Below are positions 46,943-59,900 of a DNA stretch of 64,000 bases, one piece after another (positions within the stretch are counted from its first letter, which is position 1; each line of letters begins with the position of its first letter). A model generated the notes under the pieces. That model was not told the origin of the DNA and made no database searches. It worked only from the letters and a program-made list of their open reading frames with translations. Source of the stretch: Hirundichthys speculiger (lineage: Eukaryota; Chordata; Actinopteri; Beloniformes; Exocoetidae); NCBI GenBank assembly GCA_018398805.1, contig JAGFBZ010000559.1, forward strand, positions 248,001-312,000, given 5' to 3'. The position numbers and the translations under genes were made by a program.

Positions 46943-48074
46943 TAGGGCTGGGACAACGCGTCGACGTAATCGATGACGTTGACGCAAAAAATACGTCGAC
47001 GCAAAAACTGCACGTCAATGCGTCGTCACTCAGAATCAAAAAATGGCGGCGTCCGCGGCATCGAGTAGCAGCGAGTTGGGGGAGAAGAAGCTATCTCGTA
47101 ATAGGATGTCAAAATTATGGGAGTACTTTACACCTAATGGTAACGATTCGGTGGTCTGTGACCTGTGCAAAATAGAGATGGCATATCATAAAAGCACTAC
47201 CGCGATGCACCAGCACCTTGAGAAGAGGCACGCAGGAGCTGCTTGTGTGGAGAAGACGCCGTAAGTTTTCAACTTTTTTTTCTTTCCTTGTTTGCAATGA
47301 TTAACCCCGTCATTCATCCAAACCGCACCACGTAACTTGTGCTCCAGCCTCGCACACACAGAACATGTGCCCACTTAAACACACACGCCCCTCACACACT
47401 CGCCTCTTGCTGATACACTTTTTTTTAACTGACACAGACACACACTCCTCAAATACACGGTAAAGTTAGTTAAAAGTTTGGAGGACTACTATCAGATGAA
47501 AAAAAAACGCACCCCCTGCACCCCCCAGGAGGCTGCTGCACTCACTGAGAGCATCCTAATTACTAAAAGTTAAACTACTGTTCACTTAACTGTAATAGGC
47601 CTAATACTTGAATTTATTTATTTCACAAATTTAAATGATTAGGCTAAGTTGCTGCTGTCACACATTGTGTTGTTTTGTAAATTGCAGCTGTCACCGCTGC
47701 TGTTATTTTTTATTTATTTTATGTTGATAAGATTTTGATTCAGATTGTGTTTTTTGCAGTTTTATTTATTGAAGGAAAGTTTTATTTTATTATTTTTTTA
47801 TTATAGGATTCCATTGCACTACAACTGTGTGCACTTTATTGTTGTATTGTTCAATACAATTCATTTTTGAACTTGAAAGAAGAAATTTCTGTTTTATTCA
47901 TGGAGATAAATTACCATTAATTGCTATATAGGTCAAATTATGGGGAGATAATAGATAATAGAATCGAAATCGAATCGAATCGGTTTTAAAAATGAATCGT
48001 TAGATTAATCGATGCATCGAAAAACTATTTTCTAGATTAATCAATTACAAAAATAATCGTTTAACCCAGCCCTA
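46943..48074 (+). mobile_element. complete non-autonomous hAT element with 8-bp TSD
   Basis: Begins tagggctggga and ends cccagccccta-like (ttaacccagcccta), a 10-bp perfect terminal inverted repeat. It is flanked by gtcatcag at 46935-46942 and 48075-48082, the 8-bp duplication expected of hAT transposition. The 1132-bp body keeps a first coding exon with a BED finger but lacks the transposase core. The perfect TSD suggests fairly recent insertion. Confidence 0.92.
47043..47261 (+). CDS. BED-finger exon of a ZBED1-like hAT transposase (truncated)
   Basis: The ATG at 47043 opens [16 protein letters not shown], then a BED zinc finger: [34 protein letters not shown] (C-x2-C ... H-x4-H). The exon ends at acgccg|gtaag-like sequence near 47261, so it was spliced to a catalytic exon that is no longer in this element. 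As it stands it could encode only a short DNA-binding peptide. Such leftovers can bind element ends, but expression is unknown. Confidence 0.7.
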
Positions 48075-48082
48075 GTCATCAG

Positions 48083-49140
48083 CACGATTGATTATAACTG
48101 GCTGTTTTTTTTCCTGAAGCAAAATAGGACATGGCTTCGTTTCAGCGTTGGCCCTTATTGGCTATTGTAGGCTGTGGACAGGACAGGGAAGCTGCTGTAT
48201 GGCTGTATATTGAAAGTTCAGATGACCCCCTCCATTTAAAGACCCCAGACACGTATGTCAACACAGGAGGAAGCGTTTTATGACGAAGAAAACGCGGAAG
48301 TTACTGAACACCGACCAGCTACCAGTGGCGTTTTTGTGGAAATTTTCTCTCCTCTTTTTCGTAACTGCTTGTTTGTGGTGTGACAAAGGCGTTGATTGTA
48401 CCTGCTGTTATGATTATATCCTGAAATGGTTTACATTGATTAAATCACAAGAATCTTAGCTTTCCAAAGATATGTCACATGAGTGCCTCACGTAACATAT
48501 GAGTGGTGTAAATTACGGTTTAGTTTTGGAAACTACAGAAATTCGGACTGACCGTCGGAACATTAACAGTCGTGTGACTTCAGCTTATTGCGCTAGTAGC
48601 ACAACTCACAAGCCCAAGAAGAGCACAGACGATCTAAGAAACCCATATAATTGCATTTAATACATTAGATGTTTTTTTCCTGTGCAATGATACTGTATCA
48701 TTAATACAGGCCAAAGTCAGTTAGGAGTTAGTGATTTCATGTCCCTTGATCTGAAACTGGTCTCCTAAGCTGTTGAAGTTCCAGATTTTGTAAAATCAGA
48801 GTTCATGTAGTACAAGTTGAATTTAATTTCAGAAATTTGTGGCAGCTGGAACAGAGACACTTCTCTGCAGAGGCTGGACCTCATGCAGAAGTGGATAATC
48901 TACTACATTTGACTGCACGTCAAGCTCATTTTATACTTCAGCGTTTCACATGGGCCCTATGCGATCTTTGGTGTAGATAGTCCTGCTTTGGAGCTAGAAC
49001 ATGATACAGCTGGAGTGCAGCTCTGAGCATCCTTCATCTAGTTCAGATGGAGCAGTTAGAGGCAGGTCAGCCATCTCTCCCCAGTTCATTTAAAAGCTAA
49101 ATGAAGGTACAAGCCTGCAGTTGTACATGATCAATTAAAA
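48083..49140. other. no gene recognised
   Basis: Unique-looking sequence between the hAT element and the small gene's 3' end. No repeats or exons are identified. Confidence 0.4.
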
Positions 49141-49144
49141 GCCA

Positions 49145-49150
49145 TTTATT
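49145..49150 (-). terminator. polyadenylation signal of the 49265-49980 gene
   Basis: AATAAA on the minus strand, about 115 bp beyond the stop codon. Confidence 0.55.
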
Positions 49151-49264
49151 GAATATTCAGCTGGTCGTCTCTTCTAGAAGATGGAGACCTGGAAGACAGA
49201 TGAGGTTCAGACAACAGAAGTTACAAAGACATGTTGAGTGGAGGGATCCTCACCAGAAGCATCT

Positions 49265-49980
49265 TCAGAAGCCTCCCTTGCTGTGTTGAGACGTCTTGCC
49301 AGTGTGTTGAAATACTGGTTCCTCAGGATAAAGTGGTTCTGTTGGGGTGTAGCGGAACCAACGCCACAGGAGTCGTTTCTTGCCGTAGCGGGACCGAGAC
49401 TTGAAAGCGTACACTTGATCCTCGTCATCTACAGGAGTGAAGACAGGCTCCTCCCCATCAAGTGAGGTCCAGCTCTCCTGAGTAACCTGTTGGCCTCCTG
49501 GAGCTGAGGGCTGACCATCCTGACCACCGTACAGCTGCGGTCCATAACCAGAGGAACCAGAACCCCCAGCAGTGCTGGGATAGTAGGAGCCTGGATAGCT
49601 GCTGGAACCACCAGTTCCACCAGCAGTGCTGGGATAGTAGGAGCCTGGATAGCTGCTGGAACCACCAGTTCCACCAGCAGACCCACTGGTCTGGCCAGGA
49701 GGTTTAGAGTCTTGTCCTGCCAATGGAACCCAGTATGGCAATGAGGGAGTGTGATCAGTACTGCCTGAGAACAAATGAGATGAACCAGCATTTAGTCATT
49801 TACATGGTCATTGGGTTTGTGGTTTTATCCGTGTTTCCTTACCTCCTTGTGGTGGAGGAGAGCAGGTGATGGTTCCCAGCAGAATGAAAGAAATCCACAA
49901 CACCCTGTAGACACAGATGTTCCTGTTGATAAAGTTCAGACTATGACTCATTCAGTAGTTCATATTTATACTCACCTCAT
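49265..49980 (-). CDS. secreted Gly/Ser/Tyr-repeat protein, three exons, family not recognised
   Basis: Hand-built model: 49980-49976 (ATGAG), 49904-49843, 49764-49265. Donor and acceptor sites are canonical (ag|gtgagt, ctacag|, ag|gtaagg, ctcag|) and phases agree, giving 188 residues. It starts MRVLWISFILLGTITCSPPP, a clear signal peptide. The mid-part is low-complexity with an 18-residue tandem repeat (SSSYPGSYYPSTAGG core; 54 bp twice, about 49565-49672). The C-terminal third is acidic then basic (EEPVFTPVDDEDQVYAF, SRSRYGKKRLLW, RYTPTEPLYPEEP). An AATAAA lies 115 bp downstream. Extracellular or matrix/egg-coat roles are possible from composition alone, but I do not recognise the family. 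A Harbinger element starts 18 bp upstream of the ATG. Confidence 0.7.
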
Positions 49981-49998
49981 TCTGACACAATCACTACA

Positions 49999-51301
49999 CC
50001 AGAGGGGTGTACTACGAAGCGAGATTAGAGGGTTAGCGAGGTATGTTGAGTCTAAAGCCAGGATTTCCGGTACCACGAAGGTGGCTCTCTTTTAACCTGG
50101 CTAGATCACCATGGTAACTTACTCTGCAAGCTTAACCTGGTCCGGAGCAGGTTATGTGCAGAGTTTAGGCTCAAATTGGCTATAAAAAGCACCGCCCTTT
50201 CACTTTCACCCAATCCCGTTGACTTTAGCGCCAGGATTGTGCAAGGATAGGAAGAGAGTATTCAGAGACCGGACTGATCCGCTGGCTTCCCATGACCATA
50301 TTCTCTATGAACGCTATAGATTTCCAGCTGAGGGAATACGTTACATTTGTAATCTGCTAGAGCCATATATTGGCAGCGCCACCAAACGCAGCCGTGCGCT
50401 CACAGTAGCGGTGTGCGTTTCTTTGCGTTTCTTTGCCACGGGAACCTACATGCATTCAGTTGGTGATGCAGAAAATCTGAGCCAGAATACTGAATGCCGC
50501 TATTCGCAAGGTTGTACTGCTGAAACTGCTGAATATGTTTGTAGTATTCCCTGGCCATCTGCCCACGCTTCAAATAAAAGAAGCATTTTACAAAATCGCA
50601 GGTAACATAAATTAATAGTCCATTATATTGATAATCAGTGTGACGTTGAATTTCATGTGAAATGTTTGAATATAATTCATTCATAAGTTCCCCAGGGAGA
50701 TAGGGTACCTATTAAAGTGGCCGGTGAGTGTGTATAACAGATAATATTAAATCTTAATTTAATTTCACATAGATTTAGCAAAAAACTAAAGTGATTTTCA
50801 TTTATCATTTATAATGGGACAGTCAGACCTACAAAATGTTTAAATCTGCTGCATTAAGTTTAAAGTTTAAGCGCTCTAAAAGAGGGAGGGAGATTAATTC
50901 AGGTGGTGAAATAAATATAACTTACGAATTTCCACGATCTGCAATTATTTTTGCCAGCACTCCTCTCTGGCTTTATTTGCACCTACAGTGTTGCTTTTGG
51001 CCGTAAAGATTTCTTTGAAATCCTCATAGCCCTGCATTATTAAAACCTTCTCCTCCTGACTGAAATATACGGACCGCCATTTATCCATTTTATCCGGAAT
51101 AGGCGTCAAATGACGCGTCAAACGCCCCCTTTTATGTGAATGCGCACAGAGCAGAAAGCAGAAAGCCGCGATTAAAAAAGATAGTTGATAATCACCGTCG
51201 TGGTATCAGTTATCTCTGATGGAGAGTTTCAGGTTTGTTAAGCCAGCTCACCCAAAGAAAGCCTGACTGTGTTGAACTTGCTTCGTAGTACACCCCTCTG
51301 G
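49999..51301 (+). mobile_element. PIF/Harbinger element with both terminal inverted repeats
   Basis: The left end ccagaggggtgtactacgaag (49999-50019) and the right end (51280-51301) are a perfect 22-bp inverted pair. It contains a truncated transposase exon (50219-50530). Compared with the relic at 28893-30325 it has lost about 280 bp around 50700, including the segment with the first catalytic Asp, so it is non-autonomous. The target duplication is not clear. Confidence 0.88.
50219..50605 (+). pseudogene. Harbinger transposase N-terminal fragment (HARBI1-like)
   Basis: 128 codons containing RVFRDRTDPLASHDHILYER, YRFPAEGIRYICNLLEPYI, then ALTV, LRFFATGTYMHSVGDAENLS: the N-terminal helical region of HARBI1/PIF transposases. 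The DDE domain is missing. The last about 30 codons are frame-shifted noise. Confidence 0.85.
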
Positions 51302-51589
51302 TCTCAAGAAGTTAAGTTTGTATTTTGGTATTCTTGTGTTTTTTGGATTTTAGTGTTTTTCTTTTTGCATTTTTGGGATTTTGGATTTTTGTTCTTTGTT
51401 TTTGTAAATAAACCCTTTTCATTTTTGTACTACTGCTCCTGGGTCCTCCCTCAACACAGCACAATATGACACATTCATCTATATACAATAGCAATGAGCA
51501 GGAAGGCACAGCCCGCAGCCACAAGTCACCCCTAGGGCCAACCCAAGCACCCAGGACCCTCCCGGGGACTCCCGTGGCAGAGACCGATC
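51302..51589. other. spacer between Harbinger element and duplication B
   Basis: T-rich, then a short GC-rich segment. No gene or repeat is recognised. Confidence 0.4.
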
Positions 51590-51724
51590 TAAACACCCCC
51601 TGACCCAATAGCTGACCACCCTCCATCCAAAGCAACCTCATTCAGTTTCTATACATGTTTGTATGACATTATGTGTGTGTTTGTGTCTGAACTAGGAGCA
51701 TTAAAAGACTGAGATGTTTAGTCC

Positions 51725-53150
51725 CACTTATCTTTGTTTAATTTCTTTGTTTGTTGGTTTTTTGGTCTGCGTGTGACTATGTTTAAAACCCATATTAAAC
51801 ATTTTCCCCTGAGTGAAGTGTACTCTGTGAATTATTTTGGATTCTATAAGTTGTAAATTTTTATTTGTGATAGAGAAGAACATATTTTTGCAAATTTGGG
51901 GCCAGAGTGAACTCGAGGTGAACTCTAGATCCCGTTCCCATTTTATTGAAGAGATGGATATTGTCATGTACATTATAAAAGTTAATTTGTAAATTTTGGA
52001 TAACATTTTATACGTATTAGAGTTTTGAGTTAATTCAGAAATTGATGAAGAAAGATTGAAGTTAGGGGTTTTGGTTTTCATTTTATACTCGAGAGAAGAT
52101 TTGATCTGAAGATATTCTAGAAATGGATTTTCTCCGATGTTATACTTCTGCACCAGCTGAGAGAATGAAACCAGAGTCTTGTTTTCATAGATATGTTTAA
52201 GGTGTGTGATGCCCTTGATGATCCATGATGAAAAACTCATTGCTTTCCTGTTTATCAGGTAGTCAGGATTATTCCAGATGGGGCTGTGTATATTAGGTGA
52301 AACTGAGGTGTCAGATATTTGGTGAAATTCCCACCAGGCTGTCAGAGTTTGTCGTGGAAAATTACCTGAAGAAGAATCCAAGTAGAATGAAAAATATAAC
52401 AACTGCGTTCACAATGTTTTTATTAAGTCAAGTCAGAAGAAAATATCATGCACATGGAGAGAGACAAAAGATTTCTCTCTGCCCAAGACAGAGAAACAGA
52501 CTCTTTTAAGCAGCAGCACCAGAAGTCCATATATGGTCATGTTGTATTACTGATAGTCAGGGAGTAGGATTTAACAAAGAGTGGCTTATTCTATGTTTTG
52601 TTAGTTTCATATCTATTGACCTTGCAGCTGTCTGTGAGAACAGGATGATATTCAGTTTAGAGAAGCACACGAACATAGCTGATGTGCAGGCGAGTATAAA
52701 AGGTTATATGAGTTCATAAACAGGTTATGATATAAGAGCCTAAATTTCATTTACAAGTTGTAGCTGTGATTGGGTTCTTCAAGCAGGGATGGAGGCTGAT
52801 GGAGCGGCTTATAAAAGGCAAGTCTGAAATGCTGATGTGTTTGCTAAATGATTGTTTAATCCTACCCAGGAGGAGCCACATTCATGTGGGTTCATCCATT
52901 TATGAATATATTGGAGCTTGTTTGCTTCAAGACCTTTAAGTTTGGATCTTTGTAATGTGGTTAATTTAATTCTAGCTTTCTTGTTTTTCCAATAATAAAC
53001 AATCAGGAGACCACAGAGTCCAGAGATTTAAACCAAGAGAGTGGGGGCTGGATGAGAATCATTTGAAAAAGATGATTTTTCATGAGAAGTATGATCATTT
53101 TCACTGGAAGAAGAACAACATGGGGATCCCGGAATAACGACAGCTTCCAA
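51725..53150 (-). mobile_element. L1/Tx1-like ORF2 relic downstream of NLR B
   Basis: Same relic as at 15700-17090. Here a 224-codon piece (52402-51728) remains open and reads SPIWNNPDYLINRKAMSF-like L1 post-RT sequence, then WIIKGITHLKHIYENKTLVS. Upstream pieces (about 53100-52950) are broken. Confidence 0.7.
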
Positions 53151-53280
53151 TTACCATTTTACAAGGAATCATTCAGGACACTTTCAGAACATTTGATCCA
53201 ACAGAGAGAGACGTGTAGAGACTGAACCATCTGTTGATCAGAGACAGTTTCTAGACAGGAGGACACTCTGAACTCTCAAC

Positions 53281-53949
53281 TCAACACAGAGACACTGAAC
53301 TAGACCTGGACCAGAGTCCAAATCCAGGATAGAGAGGTTCAGTGAATGTGGTGTTGAAGGTGTGGAGGTGGATCAGTCTGTCAGAGACGACTTTATAGAA
53401 GGACAGAGTTCCAGCAGGACAGTCCAGATACACTGATACTCTGTTGGAGACTGAAGAGTAGATGGATGTTTCTCTGTTTTTGTGTCTGACAGAGTACAGA
53501 CCATCATCAGAACACCACAAACTCCAGGACTGATTGTTGTATCCGAACACACAGTCTTCCATGTCTCCTCTCCTGCTGATTCCTCTGTAACTCACTGATA
53601 TAGAAACATCTCCTCTCCACTGGACCTCCCAGTAACAGCGACCAGTCAGACCATCTCTACACAGCAGCTGAGACCTACCATCAAATCTGTCTGGATGATC
53701 AGGATATGACTGAACCTTCTCCACACGTGTCATCTTCCTGTTGTTGTCAGACAGTTTGATGAGTTTATTTACTGTGTTTGTGTCGATGGTGAGTTGACAG
53801 GAATCTGATGGAGAGAACCAACAAGCAGCTACAGTTATTATTGATCTGTCATTGATCATTGATGGACTCATGAATGACTGATGTGAATAAAAACACACTT
53901 ACACTTCCTCAGACCTGGTCTCAGCCATCGTTGTCCAGCAGGCTCCACC
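53281..53949 (-). CDS. NLR B exons 9 and 10 (linker and B30.2)
   Basis: Exon 9 is 47 nt (53949-53903, [15 protein letters not shown]). A 98-nt intron follows, then exon 10 (53804-53281): [44 protein letters not shown] (start of SPRY), [25 protein letters not shown] and LYPGFGL. The stop lies after SSSVSLC, the common terminus of these fish B30.2 exons. Intact. Confidence 0.92.
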
Positions 53950-56900
53950 CTGAAAGGAGGAGGAGGAGGAGGGGTCAGCATGCTAACATGCTAACATGGA
54001 CATTACATGGCTCTCACACACACTGGTCTACACTGATGAAGGAGAACTTCCCCTGGAGATGAAGATGCTTCTGCTTTCAGCTGGATCATCTGGATTGAGT
54101 GTTTTAGAGACACAAGTGATGGGGCAGTAATCCTGAAAACCTCCAGAGGGGGTTGTTGAGGTTCAGGTTGTGGGGGAGGCTATCTAAGCAGTAAGGTCTA
54201 GACCTGCCTCTCCCCAGCCAGACACTGAGCTGTTCCCAGGCCAGCCAAGAGGTAGAGTCTCTCCAGAGTGTCCTGGGTCTGCCCCTGGACCTCCTCCTAT
54301 TTGGACATTCCTGAAACACCTCCCCAGGGAGTCCAGGAGGCAGATTAAGCTCCTCAACTGGCTCCTCTCCATGTGGAGGAGCAGGGACTCTACTCTGAGT
54401 GTCTCCTGATGACTGAACTCCTCCTCCTGTCTCTGAGGGAGAGTCCAGCCTCCCTGCAGAAGAAACTCATGTCAGCGCTTGGATCTTCTTGCAGTCACTA
54501 CCCACATTATTACTGTTCTGGAACTGACTTGTCCTTCCTTGTTCCTTCTAATCTTTGTTTCTGTTTGGTTTTGATCCATTTGATTGATTTCCTTACTGGT
54601 TTTGAGCTCATCTTTATTTGTCTTCATAGATGTTAGTCCTGCATTTATTCTTCCTAATGTTCTGATGCATCACTTTGCTTCTAAAGCCCTCAGAATGACC
54701 TCAGGTTGAAATGTTCTCTATAGTAGCCTTGACTGTGTCTATGAAGTTACGAAAAGACATCAAATATTGACTAAATGACTCAAACCTTCACCATCTGAGA
54801 ACACATGAACAGAACCAAGAAGAGACTCCTGATCAGCCTGCAGCAGATTATTAGCAGCAGTTCCAACCTGTTTTCTCTGGTGTGCACGTGTCTAGTGATC
54901 ATGGATGAAATTACAGTGCTGTAATGACGCTGAGATGCACATGACTTGTTTTTAAGGTTGGTGTTTTTCTGAATCTAAAGCTAGTGTAGATGTTGACTCA
55001 GTTCACCTCATTAGTTCAGCGCTCTACAATCCATGTGTTCCACATCCACACCACCACGTGGACTCTGACTGAAGGATTTCTGAGGATCCATGTGGGGGTT
55101 TTACTCTGACACTTTAAAGTTCTTCATGAACTTGTTAAATTCTGACTGATTTTAGTCCTTGATGGAATCATTCATTTGATTTTGAAAATGATGTTTTCAA
55201 ACCCATTTCTAGCAGGGAACCATGTTCTGACCAACAATATCAGGATCATGGTTGTATTGATGATGCTGGTGTCTGCTGTTCTTCATTGGTTGGTGTGGAT
55301 GGTTCTGCTGGTGTTTCTGGGCTGCAGCATGGATGAAGAGTCCAGGACAAACTTCCACCAGTGGGACAGTAAAGTTCATCTGGATCTTGTGTGTGTCTGC
55401 AGCAGGTGTGTCCATACCTGAGAGTGTCCAGTCTCCAGCGTGGATCCTCCAGTCCAGCAGACAGAACCTTCACTGCTGACTCTCCTGGATGGTTGTAGCT
55501 CAGGTCCAGCTCTCTCAGATGGGAGGGGTTAGAGCTCAGAGCTGAGACCAGAGAAGAACTTCCTTCCTCTGAGATCAGACAGCCTGACAGCCTGCAGACA
55601 CAACAACCATCTGATGAAGACGTGTCTCAGTCCAAATATACTGAAGTCAGTGTTCCTGGAACCACTGTCAACTTTCTGAATATCAGTAGTTGTAGGTGAT
55701 TCAAACTGGCTCCTCTTTGGCCTCATCCTGAACAGCTGCTAGCCGGTAGCTGTTAGCCTAGCTCCTATCAGAGTTCCTCCCTGGTTCTCCAGTGAGGTGA
55801 CCACCATCTACTGCAGTGAAGGCTCAAACTACTGCAGGTGAAGCCTTATCTGATCACTAGTACTTGACTAAATCACAGTTGAAGAACTGCAGATGTAAAC
55901 CACAGTTGTAATGTTCAACAGAGTTCAATGAATCCTGACCTGAGAGTCTCCAGTTTACAGTGTGGACTCTCCAGTCCAGAACACAGCTGCTTCAGTCCAC
56001 GATCCTGCAGGTCGTTGTTACTCAGGTCCAGTTCTGTCAGACTGGAGGACTGAGAGCTGAGAACTGAGGACAGATGTGCACAGCTGGACTGTGAGAGGTT
56101 ACAGCCACTCAGTCTGCAGAGGAAATGATAGAATGAGGTTACTGAATGAAGGTTACATCATTTAACCAGCAAGTTCATAATGCTCTTTATTTTTCATCTA
56201 GAAATCATCTGAAAACATTAGTTGTGGTGTTTCTTTGATAACTGGTCTTGGTAGGATCAGGGTTGAAAGAAGTGGAGGGAAAATTCAGCCAATCACAGTC
56301 TGGTTAATAGTCATCAGCCCACCAAAGTGGAAATCAAACTTCCAGCTGGTTGGGTCATTTGGTCAGTTAGTAGTTGAAAAGACTGCTGGAAGACTGAGGA
56401 GCAGAGAAGTCTGGCTGTTTTCCAGCTCTTCTTCTCTGGCCTGCAGCCCTGAAATGTCCCCAGTAAGCTAACGCAGCTATCAGCGTTCCTTGCTAGCAGG
56501 GTCCTCAGTTTTTGGCCTGTAGCCTGTTTTGAAGTTTTGCCTCCAGAGCTCTTTCTGCCTGGATTATTTCATTTTCAGCTTTATTCTTGTTGATTTGATT
56601 TGATTCTGGCTCATTTGACCTTCTTCAGTCTTCTCAGTCCACTTCCATTATAATCACTTTGACTCTTCCATCAATCATTTTCATTTATTGCAGATTTGTC
56701 TATTACTGGATGCTTTCAATGACACATTGAAGTTCACACCTCAGAGGTGTTTTTCAAGGATGGAAAGATCCTTTCTGAGAGAATGAATGACTTCAGATGA
56801 GACTGACTGATGAATGATTCATTTCATTGTCTTCCTTTAACAGAAGAGCTTCCACATTCACTGAGGAGACCATTCAAACTAATTATTATGATTATTATTT

Positions 56901-59900
56901 CATGTAGCCTGGTGAAGTTCATCAAGTTCATAAAGTCAACAGTTCATTGTGAATTTAAAGTATCTTCTCCATCAATTATTTTTCTCCATCTGACAAACAA
57001 ATGTGTGTGTGTTGGTTCTTACAGAACTTTCTTGGAGGCTTTGACCACTTGCAGGAGCCTCAGTAGAGCCTCCTCTGAAGCTGAGAAGTTCTTCAGGTCA
57101 AACACTTCCAGATGTTCTTCTGATGACAGTAAGATGAAGACCAGAGCTGACCACTGAGCAGGAGACAGTTTATCTGTGGAGAGACGTCCTGACCTCAGGG
57201 ACTGTTGGATGTCCTCCACCAGAGAACCATCATTCAGTTCATTCAGACAGTGGAACAGATTGATGCTTTTCTCAGCAGACAGATCCTCACTGAGCTTCTC
57301 TTTGATGTACTTCACTGTTTTCTGACTGTTATCTGAACTTCTTTGTTCTGGTGTCAGCAGACCTTTTAGTAGAGTCTGAATGGTCTGTAAGCTTCTTTGT
57401 TTTGGTGTCAGCAGACCTCGTAGGAGAGTCTGATTGGTCTCCAGTGAAAGACCCAGGAGGAAGCGCAGGAACAAGTCCAGATGTCCGTTTGGACTCTGTA
57501 AGGCCTTGTCCACAGCTGTCTGGTAGAAGAGTGTCTCTGCAGCTTTGGATCTTCTGGTTTCAGATGTCTGAGAGGTTGTTTGTTCCTCCAGCAGGTTGAC
57601 TCCAGAGTTGATGAAGGTCAGATGGACATGAAGAGCAGCCAGAAACTCCTGAACACTCAGATGGATGAAGCAGAAGACCTTGTCCTGGTACAGGCCTCTC
57701 TCCTCTCTGAAGATCTGTGTGAACACTCCTGAGTACACTGAGGCTGCTCTGATATCGATGCCACACTCATGCAGGTCTGATTCATAGAAGATCAGGTTTC
57801 CTTTCTGCAGCTGCTCAAAAGCCAGTTTTCCCAGAGACTCCATCATCTTCCTGCTCTCTGGACTCCAGTGTGGATCTGTCTCAGCTCCTCCATCATACTT
57901 GACCTTCTTCAGTTTGGCCTGAACCACCAGGAAGTGGATGTACATCTCAGTCAGGGTCTTGGGCAGCTCTCCTCTCTCTCTGGTCTTCAGGACTTCCTCC
58001 AGAACTGTAGCAGTGATCCAGCAGAAGACTGGGATGTGGCACATGATGTGGAGGCTTGGTGATGTCTTGATGTGGGAGATGATCCTGCTGGTCTGCTCCT
58101 CATCTCTGGACCTCTTCCTGAAGTACTCCTCCTTCTGTGGGTCAGTGAACCCTCTGACTTCTGTCACCATGTCAATAAAACCAGGAGGGATCTGATTGGC
58201 TGCTGCAGGTCGTGTGGTTATCCAGAGACGAGCAGAAGGAAGCAGCTTCCCCCTGATGAGGTTTGTCAGCAGAACATCCACTGAGGTGGACCTTCTAGGG
58301 TCAGATAGGGTTGTGGTGTTGTGGAAGTCCAGAGGAAGTCGACACTCATCCAGACCATCAAAGATGAACACCACCTGGAAGTCTTCAAAGCTGCAGATTT
58401 CTTTGGTTTCAGAGAAGAATTCATGAACAAGTTCCACCAAGCTGAACTTTTCCTCTTTCAGCACATTCAGCTCTCTGAAGGTGAATGGAAACAGGAACTG
58501 GATGTTCTGGTTGGTTCTGCCTTCAGCCCAGTCCAGACTGAACTTCTGTGTTAAGAAGGTTTTCCCAATGCCAGCCACTCCCTTGGTCATCACTGTTCTG
58601 ATTGGTTCTTCTCTTCCAGGTGGTTCAAAGATGTCTTCCTGTCTGATGGTTGTTTCTCTGTCTGGTCTCCTGGATGCTGCTTCAATCTGTCTGACTTCAT
58701 GTTCATCGTTGACCTCTCCAGCCCCTCCCTCTGTGATGTAGAGCTCTGTGTAGATCTGCTTCAGAAGGGTTGTCTTTCCTGCTTTAGTGATCCCCTCAGA
58801 CACACTCTGGAACTTCTTCTGAAGATCAGATTGGAGTCTTGGTTGACAGACTGCAGCAGAGGAACCTACAGAAAAATTAAATCAAGAAAACCAGTCAGTG
58901 TTTTCTAAAGAATACTCAACAATCTAACATTCAGGTTCAACACAATAACCTTCTTTCTGGAACGAACCCAGGATGTTCTCCTACAGAACATCTGGGCCCT
59001 GTGGGTTTTGGATTTGAGTCTTTCTTGTCTAGACTTGATCAGATTAATGTCTCTGAAGTCTAGATGGCTGATGAACACCTCAGACTCTACTGCGATCTAC
59101 CAGACCTTCCTAATCAGTGTTTGTGAGGCCACTGCTGTCCTGTAGAGGCTGCTACTGTAGGGAGGAGCTGGTAGGGATGTTGGAGAGATGATGCTACAGA
59201 AGATGAGCAGTTACTCTCTTCACCTTTCAGTGGTTTCAATGTGATGGTTAAATCATCTTACTTCTCTGCAGATGCTCAGCCAGCTCCTCCTGCTTCATTC
59301 TCCTCAGGAAGTCCACTGTGATTTTCATCAATGCCTCTCTGAAACTCTTCTGCTCTTCATCCTCACCCTTCACATCTTCCCGCTGACTGTCTAAGGATTC
59401 TAGGTAATCTGGACTCAGAACCTTCTGGATCTTCTTCAGCTCCTTCTTCACAAACGTGACAATGTGGTCCTCCAGCAGCTGGAACAGAAGACCAGATGAA
59501 GGACACGATGAGACTGAAACCATGGAGACAAACATCAGATCATGTTGGACAGACTGACAGTCCACTGTTCTACAAAGAGCAGCTGGAGATGAGCATCAGC
59601 AGAACAGATGTAGAAGCAGCTGTTGATCATGTACAGACCAGAAATATGGAGTCCAGGTGTGGTTGATGCTGCTGGACAGACTGACCACTGGGGGGCTCTG
59701 AGCACTGCTGGTCCACTCTGTGGAGGAATTATGGACAATTAGCTCACATCTGTCCAGAAAAAGGAAAACACAAGGTCCATGAAGTTCTGTTTGTGTGTGA
59801 GCTGTCAATTAGATGACTCCCTGTCATTATAAAGGTTTACTGGTCCTACTGGTCCCACTGAGAACATCCATGTGACCTCAATGGAAGCTCTGATCATTCA

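Noticed and set aside
57351..58908. Several plus-strand frames of 64-86 codons over the NLR exon
   Set aside because: They are shadows of the minus-strand FISNA-NACHT exon and recur in copy A for the same reason.
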